Shown here piece by piece: positions 21,374-33,718 of a stretch of DNA of 64,000 bases (the stretch's first letter is position 1; each line of letters begins with the position of its first letter). The position numbers were made by a program, and so were the translations under genes. The stretch spans positions 73,761,053 through 73,825,052 of the forward strand of contig CM060732.1 of assembly GCA_030704615.1 (NCBI GenBank), read 5' to 3'. The notes under the pieces were generated by a model. It did not search any database and had not been told where the DNA came from. It saw only the letters and a list, made by a program, of their open reading frames with translations. The DNA comes from Takakia lepidozioides. Its lineage: Eukaryota; Streptophyta; Takakiopsida; Takakiales; Takakiaceae.

Positions 21374-23112
21374 GGCCGCCATAAGGCAAAGACTCACGAG
21401 ATTCCAGGATCCAGGATACTCCAAAATTATACATTTTTAAAAGAAAAGAGAATATACATTCCCTAAACAAGTGAATGCATATTTAGGTGTATATATTTTA
21501 ATAATAGGGGAAACACCCGAATTAAATAAGCTAGAAATGGAAACAAGGAAAAAAGAACCTCGGAGGAGCCATAAAGATACCATCCTGTAACAACATGACA
21601 AATCTAGAGAGAATGGAGAGAAGACCAAACCAAAAGAAAGCGCCAACATAGGCCAAGGGAAGACCCGGGACATGAGAAGACAAGCCAAAAGGAGGTTGGG
21701 TAATGTGTGAGCACACTTTGAGCATGCTCATGGAGCAAACTAGAATATTGTATCGATTCTTGAAATAACCTGAGAATATGCTACAACAAAAGGAATATAG
21801 TACGTGACAAAATTGCGAAACTACTTCAAAATTTGTGCTCATGCAAAACTACCTTTTTATTTTCGTTTATTTTTTGGTTGTTTCGGCAACAAAACTCGTT
21901 GTGCTTGCCTGAGCACAAATTTTGAAGTAGTTTCGCTAGTGAAATATTGTAATTTATAATATTGGAATACTAAAATTATTTGTTTTGCTATTAAATATAT
22001 GTGTTTTACATAGGGTTTTAGCTATAATATATTCATAGACCATGTAACTAACCTTGTTAACATAGTAGTAGCTTATGTCCACCTATCACTCGTATTTCCA
22101 TTTGCAAACTTATTATCACTACCATAACCGTGGATCGTGCTCACGCTTGGTTTTTTTCCTGGTCACGCTGTGCTCACGAATACCAACCCCCAGCCAAAAG
22201 GAGCTTCGAACTGAAAGGAAGAGAGAACATGGAAGGAGAATAAGCTATTTAGACGGACCAAAATCTAGATGAGCTTTAATTTTGATATAACTTAATAATA
22301 TTATATCAGTTGTATATCAGGTAGTTGGTAGGATCGTACTTAAGACTGTACATTCCACATCATTAGTTAAAATAGTTCAAATTTTAAATTATTTAAAAAT
22401 TGATATGTGGTAGTCGCAAGTGCCACAGTCACTGTTTAAAATGACTACGTATTCTACGTAATCAATATATTAAGTTTGGTAGTTTGTTTTGTTTTGTTTT
22501 GTTGTTGAGATCTTCCAAACTGCAAGGCCTCCGCTCGGGGTCTTCGTACCGCTAGAAAGCCCTCCGATGAGTAGGGGTGCATTGAGGTGGTTTCGTACTT
22601 TTTGGACCTGCGGTGTGGAAGAAATAATGAATTTCAAGTTTTTTTGTCACTGGAAATTCATGAATTTGAGTTTTTCTAGCGTATAAAACGACAGTACACT
22701 GTGTGGTCAATAGCACACGCCACACTAGTTATGTAATGAAAATTCACAACCAAGTTGTAGTTAGTGGTAATGTGCACATATCACCTCCAAATAGCAGGAA
22801 GCGTTGATTGAGAGAAATTGGACGATGTATTGAACCACGTCATGTTTTCAGGATGAACCAAAATAATTTTTACAATGCAGCCACAAATACCAATCACATA
22901 CGTGAACCAAACATGGCACAATGACGAAATTATACCATGACATGAAGACAAAGAGTATGCGAAGACATCGATGATAAATATTCATGTTTTATTTGAGAAG
23001 GATGTCAATTCAATAAGTATCGCCAGGTGGCATGGACCAATACAAGCAACCTCTAAAGTTTTCAGCGAAATCTTCAATGAAATAGCGTCATGGTTTATGG
23101 TACTACTATACT
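21374..23112. other. Non-genic stretch with possible minus-strand LINE tail
   Basis: AT-rich sequence without a supportable gene. Reading the minus strand, 21850-21490 contains an open frame ending near TTTAATTCGGGTGTTTCCCC and then an A/T-rich tail, which resembles the 3' end of a non-LTR retrotransposon. This is weak. A GTTTTGTTTTG microsatellite lies at 22484-22505. Nothing else is recognised. Confidence 0.35.
21815..21936. repeat. Perfect 27-bp inverted repeat (hairpin)
   Basis: Positions 21815-21841 are the exact reverse complement of 21910-21936 (core CTACTTCAAAATTTGTGCTC), with a loop of 68 bases. The right arm is followed by TAGTG, so the outward reading from that side is CACTAGCGAAACTACTTC. 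No target duplication is visible. Confidence 0.9.
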
Positions 23113-23116
23113 TTAA

Positions 23117-24133
23117 CCTCTAAAGGACGAAGTGACCCAAACTGGGTCGGTTAGGTTTAGAAAAGTGTCTGGTTATCACTAGGGTTAAGCCTGATTTGGG
23201 CATGTTTAGGCTCACTGGATAGGTATTCGCATCAGCTATGAGGTTGCATTTCCCAATTCGTCATTGGGCCTGGCCCAGCCACGTGGAACACCTAGAGTCT
23301 GCCACACTCGTGGTTTTCAGCCCCATTTTGGGCAGCTAACCTGCCCTCCATCCTACGTGTCAACTAGGGTCAGGTTAGGGAGAAATTCCAAACCCCCCCC
23401 CCCCCCCCCCCCACTTGCGCAGGGTGGCACGTCTCCCAACACCCTTTATTGCACCCCCCATTGGCAGGCAAAGGCAAAGGCACCCCCCCAAAACCCACAT
23501 ACCTTAGGGCTACCGACCAAAAAATATAGGCAAAAATAGGTGCACATGGAGAAATCATGGGCAGGGGAAAACAAAATCATATTAAGGGAAGCTCTGATTG
23601 ACGCAAAAGTTTTTTTTTATGCTTACACACATCTGCCCACTACAGTACAACCGGAGCGATTGACGATTCAACGGTTCAGATCTTTCACCGAATTTTCTAA
23701 TAAGGTTTTGTGCTTGCCCCTTTGAAATCGGGAAATTTGACCCCCCCAAATTGGCCATACAAAGCAGCCCACATGAGAGCATGTCAGGAAAAGCTGAAAT
23801 TTTCAGGGCAGATGTCTTACCTGGCAGGGTACAAGATTATGGTTTGTGTCATGTTAAAACAATTCACAGCTGGGAATTCGATAAGAAAATCTGTGTTTTT
23901 TACCCCATTGTAAATAGAAAATTTGTTTTTGGCCCAACTTTCAACATTATAATCTTTCAATCCGGTAGTCCGATTTGGACCAGACTTTTTGTTGTCATAG
24001 CTGGGGTAGGTAGGAACATATTCCAATGGTCAGTTTTACAGGACCTGAGGAAATCTCAAGATATAAATTATTTAGCGGGAAAGGATCATTTTTTGGGGGG
24101 TGGACCCAAAAATTGGGGTTAGTCCTCTAGGGA
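23117..24133. mobile_element. Candidate TTAA-flanked DNA transposon (piggyBac-like)
   Basis: The left boundary is TTAA (23113-23116) followed by CCTCTAAAGGAC. The right boundary, reverse-complemented, is TTAA (24134-24137) followed by TCCCTAGAGGAC, 9 of 12 terminal bases matching by position. TTAA target sites are the piggyBac signature. There is no transposase frame. The internal frame at 23751-24122 is unrecognised. A run of 20 C lies at 23393-23412. The short, imperfect termini make this a hypothesis. Confidence 0.35.
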
Positions 24134-24137
24134 TTAA

Positions 24138-25622
24138 GCATGGTATGGATGTTTACTTTTCATTTGTATATTATCTTCTTGAATCATCTGTTTATGTCAT
24201 ACATCTATCAATTTATTAATAACTTCACTCAATCGATCTTATATTTATAATTTTCTGATGCAAAGTACGTCATTCGACTTATAATTCGATGTTACATGAA
24301 TAGGATTGTGCAACTTCACAAGTTAAATGACTCAATACTCCACGATATTATTATTAATACCTGAATTTAATTTTAATTATGTGGTATATTAAGTTTGGTC
24401 TGGAATTAAGCCAAAAGTCCGGAAAATCGATCAAAGTCTATATAATAGGAGACTCTGCTCCACCTGTTGGTCATACGGTGATGCGCAAAAAATTATGAAA
24501 AGATCGTTTGCATACATGGAAAGGCCTATTGGGATACTGTATGAAAGATTACGGACAACTTCATTTCCAAATTTAGAATAATCGAATATGCCTAGTAACG
24601 CCAACAAATGTCTTCACTCGAGCTTTTATGTATCACCATATTAAGCCTGACAGACACTTGTCTGGAACGTTCGTTGGCTGTCTATTGTCCATGTTGAGAA
24701 TAGAGAAATTTTATGTTTCTACTGCATTCGTGCAAAAACCATTGTCGATACAGAAGTGCGAGGCTTTATGACACACTATGTTGCTACCTGACAATATCAG
24801 TTTCAAGGATGTGTTACAAACTAATTTTGAGCAAGAACAATATAGATACTTTCGTAGATGTTTTTAGTATACAGGTAAAGCTATAGATATAGATGTGGAT
24901 TTCAGTAACATGACTGTGTAGGAGTTGCAGATGCAGTTAGATCACACGCTCAGTATTTGCTAATACATAGTTGTCCAGTAAAGCCTGATGTGTACATTTC
25001 GTAAGTAATATTTCATGCGTTTTATGTGGGTTTTTGTGTCCATGCAGACCATCAAGAAATTAATTAATTATCATAAGTAGAATGAGTGAATATAGTGATA
25101 GAATAGAATAAAAGAAATGTTATCTACCAAGTCTATGGGGTATACTAATTTAAAGATGTTTTTCTTGTCTGTTTATTGTTCAGAGGTAGGCTTCCCACCT
25201 TGAATTTAATTTTCAGTCTAGTGCCGAGAGTGGGTCCACAGATGGATCACAACAAAAGGGATGGGATACAAATCCTTCTCGCCGGTCTTTCCTATGTGGT
25301 CAATTATTTGGTTTGCATGGCTGAGAGGCGGATCATTCCTACTACATTATCTTTCTAACAATAGGGCTCAAATTCGTCCTCATGAACCTTTGCTCGTAAA
25401 CTCTTACATCCCGGGCCTTTAGGTTTGTGTCAAAAAATGGGCTCCTTGGGAAGATTTTGGGTTCGGCAAGAAGATCGGTGATATCTAGGACCACAACTTG
25501 TTGGATTTGCTTGCTCTCCGAAACAGGGTTGGGTTTCACAAATTTGCTTGTTCTTAGCAGCTCATCCTAGACGGCATCCCCACAATTATATTGGCAAACT
25601 GGGTAACTTTAGTCATGAGTCA
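24138..25622. other. AT-rich non-genic stretch
   Basis: No gene or known repeat can be supported. The last 450 bases (25170-25622) are less AT-rich and could be an eroded upstream part of the LINE that resumes after CACTA 2 at 31192, but no domain is readable. Confidence 0.4.
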
Positions 25623-26149
25623 CAACACTACAACAGATGAGCGTTTTTATGACTGCACATATGACTATTTTTTTAGTCCTATATGCGTCCATGACTACAT
25701 CACTCTGCAGTGAAAAAAGCCCTATCATAGCGACTAGTCTTTAGGACTGCGTTTTGCAAGTCATAGCCGTAACTGCGTGCGTGGCACCTGGAGTCATGCT
25801 GCAGAGAGCGATGTAGTCACAACTATATGATTTATATATGATTAACTATATGACTACATGTCTCCAAAGTATATGACTCCATTGGAGAGGCGTCAGAGGG
25901 ACACATGTAGCACTCCAGATGTGACACGTGTCCACATGGACAACATATATGACCTACACGTGGGAAAGAATATCGTAATATATAATGTCACGATGCCATG
26001 ATGTAGTCATGAGTATATAACTTCATGACTAAAGAGGTTTTTTAATAATAATTTAATTTAATAAATTAAATCATACAATTATAATATTTCGATTATTAAG
26101 TGATTTAAATTCTCATTAGGTTTCTAGGAAAATAGAATGGAAGCCATTG

Positions 26150-26420
26150 TTGTATTTATTTATTTATTTTTATTTTTGTTAACAAAGAGGGACAGTGGGG
26201 GGACAGTGGCCTCCAGAACATTATAGGTAATGGACATAAAATGTCCTTGGATACAAAGAGGAAAAAATAACCTTTGAAAGAGTGCCATAGAGGCTGAAAG
26301 AGGAAGACACAGCTTCGCGTACCAAGACAAGAAAGAGTAGTAAGAAGGAAAGCAAGTAAAAAAGGGGGTCTGCATAGAGCTAAAGAGTCTAGTAGAAAAA
26401 GAGACTGCAGCCAGAAACTA
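26150..26420 (-). repeat. LINE 3' tail (candidate) in CACTA 2
   Basis: On the minus strand the sequence runs through GGCCACTGTCCCCCCACTGT and CCTCTTTGTTAACA into an AAAATAAAAATAAATAAAT tail. This matches the plus-strand ends near 32770 in both the CCTCTTTG word and the tail style. Confidence 0.45.
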
Positions 26421-26579
26421 CTGCCATAACTTGGAAACAGAAAGGCACCGAGCTGAGGATAAGAACTGAAAATCAGCTAACACTGTCATAAGAAAGCTGG
26501 GCCCTAGCCTTTCACTTCCTAAAAGATCTACAGATGGAGAGACATCATTGCAGGGGTCGTGCTCTTCAGCTCAAAACCA

Positions 26580-26815
26580 ACGAATTAATCATCTACCCAT
26601 GCAGGTTTCTTGTAGCTATCCTTCCACAGGGAATCATAGGTAATCTGGAGATTGAAATCCGGCCCTCTTGGATGAATCTGGACCTACACTCTATCCCTGC
26701 TCCTTCATCTATCCTTGCCTCTACACAAATCATGCATACATCATTGTCTTGTTGCTAGTAGCTGATAATGACAGCCTATAAGTATTCCAGCAAACACCCC
26801 AACCCTAATTCCTAT
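26580..26815 (-). repeat. Module B copy, CACTA 2
   Basis: Contains CTACCCATGCAGGTTTCTTG, AATCCGGCCCTCTTGGATGA and CAGCAAACACCCCAACCCTA. Same orientation as in CACTA 1. Confidence 0.75.
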
Positions 26816-26844
26816 GCTGATTTGCATCTGCTTCCGACAGGAAT

Positions 26845-27500
26845 TCACCTTTTTGCCTGGATTGTTCCACCATTGACTGGGGTCGGAAACATATTCATTC
26901 CAGAGCTTCTCCTCGTCTCTGTTAACTGTTTTTCGATACTTTCATGTCTCCAAAACCTCCATCCCGCGCCCTTGCTGTGCACATCCTGCAAGCATCGCGT
27001 TCCACGACACCACATCTTGTTCAGCCATAGTGTTGAAGGCTCTCTCCGCATCCTCAATGCTCCCACATTTGGCATACATGTCCACGAGGTATTGTTCAAA
27101 ATCACACATGGTACAATTCCAGCTTTGGTGATGCAACCATGCACCTCTTTGCCCTTTTCCCGGGCTGCCAGGCTTGCACACGCACTGCAAACACACACTA
27201 AAATGATGTGGTCGAGCTTCACCCCTTTCCCCATCATTTGCTCATAGGTATCCAAAGCCTCCATCCTGTTGTACATACCCTGCAAGCATCGCACTCCACG
27301 ACACCACATCTCGTTTAGCCATAGTGTTGAACACTCCCTTGACATTGGCATATATGTCCAGAACTAGGGGATGTTCATAATGACATCTGGTTATAAAATT
27401 ATAGGGTTGCCAGCCTTCATACACAGGCTGATCATGCTGACCCTCCCAAGTCCCTTGTAAACGACCAAGAGGTCCATGCCCCAATGGTGACATCATCACA
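26845..27500 (-). pseudogene. PLS-class PPR gene fragments, CACTA 2 (first block)
   Basis: Minus-strand frames carry DHIILVCVCSACASLAAREK, GKEVHGCITKAGIVP, VDMYAKCGSIEDAERAFNTM and DVVSWNAMLAGCAQQGRGME. This is a near-complete run of PLS repeats broken by frame changes, with a second copy starting at about 27500 (AKRDVVSWSAMLAGYVQQ). These are organelle-RNA-binding type repeats without start, transit peptide or intact frame. Confidence 0.88.
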
Positions 27501-28233
27501 TTTTAAGCTGGAATTGCTCCAAGAGTCATACTGAACAGTATTCTATTTTTCCCCCGCCTCCTTGCCCCCTGCCTTCCCCATCCTGCAACTGAAAGAGGCT
27601 CTACAGACTTCAACCAGCTAGGCATAATTTCAGCATATTCAAATACCTAAGTCCCTTGTCTTAAGCGTAAGAGCATCAAGCTGAAAGGCCTGCAAACTGA
27701 AAATCAGATGCATATGCTCACATTATATTAAGTGGATTGAAGGCATTAAATGCTTTTCTACACAACACCCTTGTCAACATGTATGTTAAGTGTGGTAGCT
27801 CGTGGATGCACTTGGAGTTTCCTTGGAGCGTACACATGTTGGTCACATATGGATTGAAGAAAAGAAAAATTGTAGGCGCCTAGGAGTTTGCGCCTAGGTA
27901 GTTTTCAAGATGGAGATAGCATATACCAATTTTACTTCTACTCTTACACATGCTACAATGGAGGATGGGTTCCACCCGCTTGTGGTGTAATCAGCCTTCG
28001 TCCAGATGACACACATACTGTGGAAGCTGCAAACATGTACGCTTGCCAACTTCCACTACATTGAGGATTGTTCACCAGTTAGACAGCCTTTTTCTCAGAT
28101 GAAATGTAAGATAGATACCAGTCAGCGCATAATTAAGTTTAAATTTCAGTCTAGTGATGAGGGCAGGTAGGCCATTGAGATAGTCCTTAAGGTCCTTGTC
28201 CATGTCACATATTCAAAACAAGTTTAGGGAGGT

Positions 28234-28830
28234 TTAATGCCTAACTGTATTTCCACTGGACAGTGTGAGGGCATTAGAGGAGGAGAGAGAGAGAGAGAGA
28301 GAGAGACACTCACCGGGGAAGGTGGTCATCACGGTACTCCAAGACACCATATCTTGTTCAGCCATGTTGTTGAACACTCCCTTTGCATCCTTGCTACACC
28401 TACATTTGGCATACATATTGTCCACCAGGGGAGTGTTCAGAATGACATCTGGTACATTTGCAGCTTTGACGATGCAACCATGGACCTTTTGCCCTTTTCC
28501 AGGGCTGCCAGGCTTGCACACGCATTGCAAACACACACACACACGTTATGTGGTCGGGCTTCAGTACCCCGTCCCTCATAATTTGCTCATAGGTCTCCAA
28601 AGCCTCCATCCCACGCCCCTGCTGTTCATACCCTGCAAACATCGCACTCCATGACACCACATCTCGTTTAGCCATAGTCCCTTTGTATCCTCGATGCACC
28701 CACATTGACATACATGTCCACCAAGGCAAGGGCAGTGTTCAAAATGACATCTGGTAATCTGACAGGCATTCACATTTTTGCCTCGGTTGTCCCACCATTG
28801 ACTGGGGTCAGAAAAGTATTCATTCCACAT
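28234..28830 (-). pseudogene. PLS-class PPR gene fragments, CACTA 2 (second block)
   Basis: The minus strand repeats the same cassette: DVVSWSAMFAGYEQQGRGME with ALETYEQIM, then HITCVCVFAMRVQAWQPW, KVHGCIVKAANVPDVILNTP, MYAKCRCSKDAKGVFNNMAE and DMVSWS. It is a duplicate of the 26845-27500 block and is also frameshifted. Confidence 0.87.
28281..28307. repeat. (GA)n microsatellite
   Basis: GAGAGA run of about 26 bases. A companion (TC)n run is at about 30066-30085 in the same transposon. Confidence 0.9.
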
Positions 28831-28879
28831 CTTCTCCTCATCTCTGTTACCTCTTTTGGATACTTTCCTGTTGTCACAT

Positions 28880-29245
28880 CGGCAGTATCATGTCAAAGTC
28901 ACTCCAAACTATTCCAAGTTCACTCAACCAACTAACTTGCAGAATTCAACATGAAAATTTAGGGCCGATTCTGATAAGAGGGAAAAACAGGGTGAAATGT
29001 GTTGAAAAAATGTGCCTTTATTAGCAGACCATTTTCTCGTTAGCAGATTTCTTGTAGCTATTGATCCACAGGGAATCAGAACTAATCTTGTGTTTGAAAT
29101 CCGGCCCTCTTGGATGAACCTGGACCTCTATCCCTGGTCCTTCAGCTATCCCTGACTGTGTACAAATCATGAATACTTGCTGCTAGCAGCTGACACTGAC
29201 GGCATAAAGTTCTTCCAGCAAACCCCAACCCTAATTATTACAATA
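28880..29245 (-). repeat. Module B copy, CACTA 2 (second)
   Basis: Contains ATTTAGGGCCGATTCTGATA, AGATTTCTTGTAGCTATTGA, AATCCGGCCCTCTTGGATGA and TTGCTGCTAGCAGCTGACAC. It parallels 4980-5385 in CACTA 1 in order and orientation. Confidence 0.78.
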
Positions 29246-29454
29246 GTTTTAATTCTAAATTGCATCTACTTCTCTCTAGTGTAGTCCAACATGCACTCAC
29301 CTTTTTGTCTCCATTGTCCCGCCATTGATTGGGGTCGGAAAAATGTTCATTCCAAAGCTTCTCCTCATCTCTGTTATTTGTTTTTGGATACTTTCATGTT
29401 GCCACATCGGCAGCAACTTATCAAAGTCACTCTAAACAACCACAGATCCACCCA

Positions 29455-29760
29455 CCGAGCTAACTTACAAAATTCAATATGCATCTCAGGGCCGAGTCTG
29501 ATGGGAGGGCAAAACAGGCTGAAATAGGTCGAAGAAGAAGGTATCCTCACCACATTGTCCTTTACCTTGTGTCATGACCCATGGAGGATTTGACCGACCA
29601 TCAACCCAAAATGACATCTTGTGTGTGCTGCTTGTATCTGTAGTAAGGTAATGTCGGATTGGTATGTGAGATCGAACCACCACGGTGCAGCTGAGCAGGC
29701 AGAGATTGAAACATGGTCTGCTAAGACCAAGCTGACTCTCCCAAGAATGGCGAGCTCGCA
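29455..29760. repeat. Module D copy, CACTA 2
   Basis: Carries GGGCCGAGTCTGATGGGAGG, GTCATGACCCATGGAGGATT and TGCTAAGACCAAGCTGACTC. Same orientation as the two copies in CACTA 1. Confidence 0.8.
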
Positions 29761-31499
29761 AGAATGTTGGGATCTTCTCCACGCCCGAAATCCGCTTGAA
29801 ATTGTTTGAAGAAACCTTAATTCAATGCGGTTCGAAAAATGCCTAGGGGCACAGTGCAGTTTCTACAGCCCACACATATTTGAAGCAGTCAAAACAGTAC
29901 CAGTCTAGCCAGCAGCGTCGCCTCGGGGACGCTTGTGAGCGCAGGCACATGTGGAGGATGTCCCACGTACGATATGCATTATACGCGCTGCCATGGCTGC
30001 TCATCCTCGAAATCCTACAGCCCGCGCTGCTGCTGGCGGTTTGAAGCAGGACCCTTCGCATGAGCGTCTCTCTCTCTCTCTCTCTGGCTGGTTGGCAGGG
30101 TACCATCGTCTCCTCTCCTCCTCCTCTTCTCCTTTCTGCATCATTTGCTCAAAAGTAGGATGGTCTGCAAAGCCTCCATCCCATGCCCCTGCATACATGA
30201 CACAACATCAAATGGGTAGTTGCAGCGAAGAGTGGACCAAAAAGTTGAAGATGTGACCTACATAAAAGTCCATAAGATAAAAAAAATAAAAATCGTGAAA
30301 ATTAGCCAAAAAATGGATTCACTTGCACTGTATCATGTGGAACGTCTATTGTTGGGATACTGTCATTTCAAATGGGAAAAAGAAAGATGTTATGGAGGAT
30401 ATATGCCGCCATGTGCCATCGGTGACGTAATCCAAACTTGACCATAATCACAAAAGTACATGTTTTTGAAAATTTGACCTTGCCCCATCCTTCATCTACA
30501 ATAAATGGTTGTATTTAATGAAGACAATTCGTGGGGTATTTTGGTTTTCATAGTAAAGGACTTTATGAAAATGGGTATTATTGGTAGGTTGATAAAGTAC
30601 ATAAATTTTAGTTTAATGAGTAAAAATGTTTAAAAACTCTCACATTAGATCTATTATCATAAGAGCAAGGGAGGGCATATCTAATATCAAATCGACACAC
30701 CGTATAGGCGGAGGGATGAACCCATCCATTGGATGAATTCATTAATGTATGTGCCTTTTAAATGACACGTGTAATGATGTAGTCATATATATAGAGTTAT
30801 GAAACAATTTGCAGCAAGGGACTCATAAGTTTACATGCCATGTCATCGATGGATAAACTCATCCAATGGATGAATACATTCGTGTATGTGCTTTCAAAAT
30901 GACACGTGTAGGGATGTAGTCATATAAATAGAGCTAGTCACAAGATTCTATGAAACATCGTCCACGTGTAGTCAAACATATCACACTAGTCATAAAACCA
31001 TCCCTGTCATCATGGTCAACAATGTTTGACCTATGCTTCCTAACTTTCCGGAGTCATGTAGTGATATCCATTACTACAAAGTGGTAAAACTATGACTGCA
31101 ACGCATTTCAGCGCTCTGTTTTCGTACACCTAGTGCCGTTTTTATGACTCCGTCAAATCCGTAGTCCTAAAAACGCTCATCTCTTGTAGTGCTTGCAAGC
31201 TTTTGATATGGATGGGATTCAATGATCTGGAGGTAAGTCGTGGAGTTCTACTTGTCTCGGAGATATAAGTAGGAATCTTGCTAAAGGCCCTTTTTGTTAA
31301 AAGAGATGGGAGTTCTAAGCGACGAAATTTTGATCCCAAGGGAAGCTTTGTTTCCTATTAGAGTTATCGATTTATCCTCAGGCTCGATGGACCCGCTTTC
31401 TCTTCTCACCTGCTCGCTTGCCTCCTAGGTTTTGTCGGTTGATTTGCATTGATATTGGACTAATCCCTTTGGAAGACCTAATGTTTGATCCAAGAGAGC

Positions 31500-32810
31500 G
31501 GGTAATGGCCAAGTCAAGTTTATTTTTTAAATTATTTGGCTAAAGTATGATACTTGTTGCTCTTGGACATGACTTCGCATGATGATAAGTGGAATTGAAA
31601 ATGGAACCATCGACAACTCTAGCCTCATGTGAAGTGGAAAAACATATGGAAAGAGGTTTGGCTGAAAACAAGAGCGGCAAAAATTTCCGGGTTTTTGTGA
31701 AAATTCAGCAACAGATTGCTTCTCTTGGGTGACAACCAAGACCCCCCTGCTCCCTGCCGTGTCTATGCAGCTGGAGTACACATAAAACCAATTGAGCATT
31801 GCTTATTTCAATGTGCTTTTGTAGCCACTATCTGGTCAAAAATTTGTGTATTAGAAATTGGTAAAAGCCGATTGTGTAATAATTCATCTTTTGAATTTGC
31901 ATAATGGCCGAACCTGGAACAAATGCTCTGTTTGGTCTTTGCCTCCGATCACTCACTCTTTGGCATATGTGGAAAAGCAAATGCGAATGGTTCTACTCTC
32001 AAACTCCTCCTTCAATGGCATTTCAAAGACTATATATAATATTGTGACTTATTAGTAGATGGTGTGAAAATTTGGGAGTTTTTGGGAGCAACTCTTTGCA
32101 GATGCATTGAGGACAAACAAACATCTCTCATATTCGATGCCATTTATGGTGGAGAGGAATCCTCCGCTCCGACTTTGCTGAAGGAGGCCAATGGTGGGTC
32201 TGCAAGCTACTTCGTGCGCATTGGGGGGTCCCCTAATCTATGGCCTTCAACCAAAGGCAAAGGGGAGGGGGAAGACCAAAACTAGATCGTAAGAATCGTA
32301 GCTCAAAGGTGAAAGCGAATCTCAATTTCGAAGCTTTACAAAACAAGCGTTGACTTTGACTACATTTCGATCTCAGCTACATGGGTTTTCCTCGGTGAAT
32401 CTTATTGCTCAACATCCATGGGCCTATGTTGGGAACAGATGGCGTCCGGTTTCTTGGTTGTCTAGATTGCTAGCATCGTAGTTGGCCTTCAGTTCTATTT
32501 TTTTGTCTGAACAAAGTGTCATGGACATCTTCATGTTCGTCGTGTCTTGGCCTGGGCCTCGAATATTCGGCACATTTCGTTTACGTTAATTCATTTCATG
32601 GTATTGTAATTCCCATTTGGATTTTTGGTTCCTACTCTTTGTGAGCTTGTAGCTCTTGTATTCGTTGGGAAATGTGGGTAGTTGCTCCGTTGCTTGTAAT
32701 GCCTTGATAGCTTTTGGAGGTTATTTTTTCCTTTGTTCATCACATTTCAGTAAAGCTTTGAGCTTGGGCCTCTGTCCATGCCTCTTTGAAGATAAAATAA
32801 AAATAACCAT
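31500..32810 (+). pseudogene. LINE 3' end with reverse-transcriptase zinc-binding region
   Basis: Across two plus-strand frames the sequence has VWLKTRAAKISGFL, then NRLLLLGDNQDPPAPCRVYA and IEHCLFQCAFVATIWSKI, the zf-RVT pattern that follows reverse transcriptase in plant LINEs. Then comes SLWHMWKSKCEWFYSQTPP. It ends with GGGCCTCTGTCCATGCCTCT and an AAAATAAAAATAA tail near 32810. Stops and frameshifts make it dead. The reverse transcriptase proper is not seen. CACTA 2 may have inserted into this element's upstream part. Confidence 0.75.
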
Positions 32811-33718
32811 TAGTTAGTAACTGTAGTCGAGGAATTTGATAGTATAGTTTGTAGATTTTCCTTGTATTCAAATCATATTTGAAATTTAATACGTACATAT
32901 GAAAAATTATAAATTATATGATATCAAATAACTCTATGATAAATATATTACGTGATATTGTATAAAGTCTATGATAAATATAGCTAGAAGATTCAATAAA
33001 ATCCTATAAATTATAAAATATAGAAAATATAACTTTATAATCTCAATATTAACGGATATAAAACAATAGAAAATGATATAACTGGATGGATCTAAATGGA
33101 TAATCTAAAATGACCTACGATATTGAAAAACTTGCTTGTGGAAAGTGGGAAAAATTGCCCCATTGGGGAGTGCCATTTGTAAAGCTTATTTTTCTGTTCT
33201 TGGAATATATTGTAAATATATCCCTTCCTCTAGTGTCAAAAGGGAATTTATAGAGCCCACCCCCTAAAAGGGGGCAATATCCACTTGGGGCAGAAGCTTT
33301 ATTTACGCTAACTTCGGTTGGTGTAATTTATATATATATCAAAAGTGAATGCAATTGATAGAGCTAGCCTGGCCTGAATCGGAGAATCTTACTGCAGAGT
33401 ACGTGAGTACAATCTCCAATGACTTGGTTGAACACAACATCACTACTTTACAACCAAATCTCAACTACATTCATGTACAGTTCTGGCACACAAAAACCAC
33501 TGGGCAAAGCCCAAGCCCCCATCGATTATATAGATAGACCATACTAATTTAAACAGTCGGGTGGCCTGTGCATATTGGCTCCACCGATTGCAACATTCCC
33601 CATCACACATCAGCGCCAGCTGGGTGCTTGGGTTATTGTTAACAAGAGACAAGTTCATACAACTAACTAACATTGAGCACTGTGACAGAACGGACTTATT
33701 CCAATGTCGAATCCTAGG
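32811..33718. other. AT-rich non-genic stretch
   Basis: No gene is supported. The region 33150-33300 has a weakly palindromic GCCCC-rich layout that could be a small decayed element. I see no boundary. Confidence 0.4.

Larger units (their letters stand above)
25626..31191. mobile_element. CACTA transposon 2, non-autonomous, carrying host gene fragments
   Basis: The left terminus CACTACAACAGATGAGCG and the right terminus (reverse complement) CACTACAAGAGATGAGCG match over about 30 bases with few changes. They are related to those of CACTA 1. Flanking trinucleotides are CAA on the left and CTT on the right, so there is no target duplication. Subterminal zones carry ATGACTRC words and CACGTG at 25925, 25957, 30766, 30903 and 30963. 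The interior holds PPR fragments, modules B and D, a LINE tail and microsatellites. No transposase was recognised. 27510-28230 and 29800-30760 show no other feature. Confidence 0.85.

Noticed and set aside
33150-33300. Possible small palindromic element with GCCCC words
   Set aside because: Pairing is too short and irregular to define ends.
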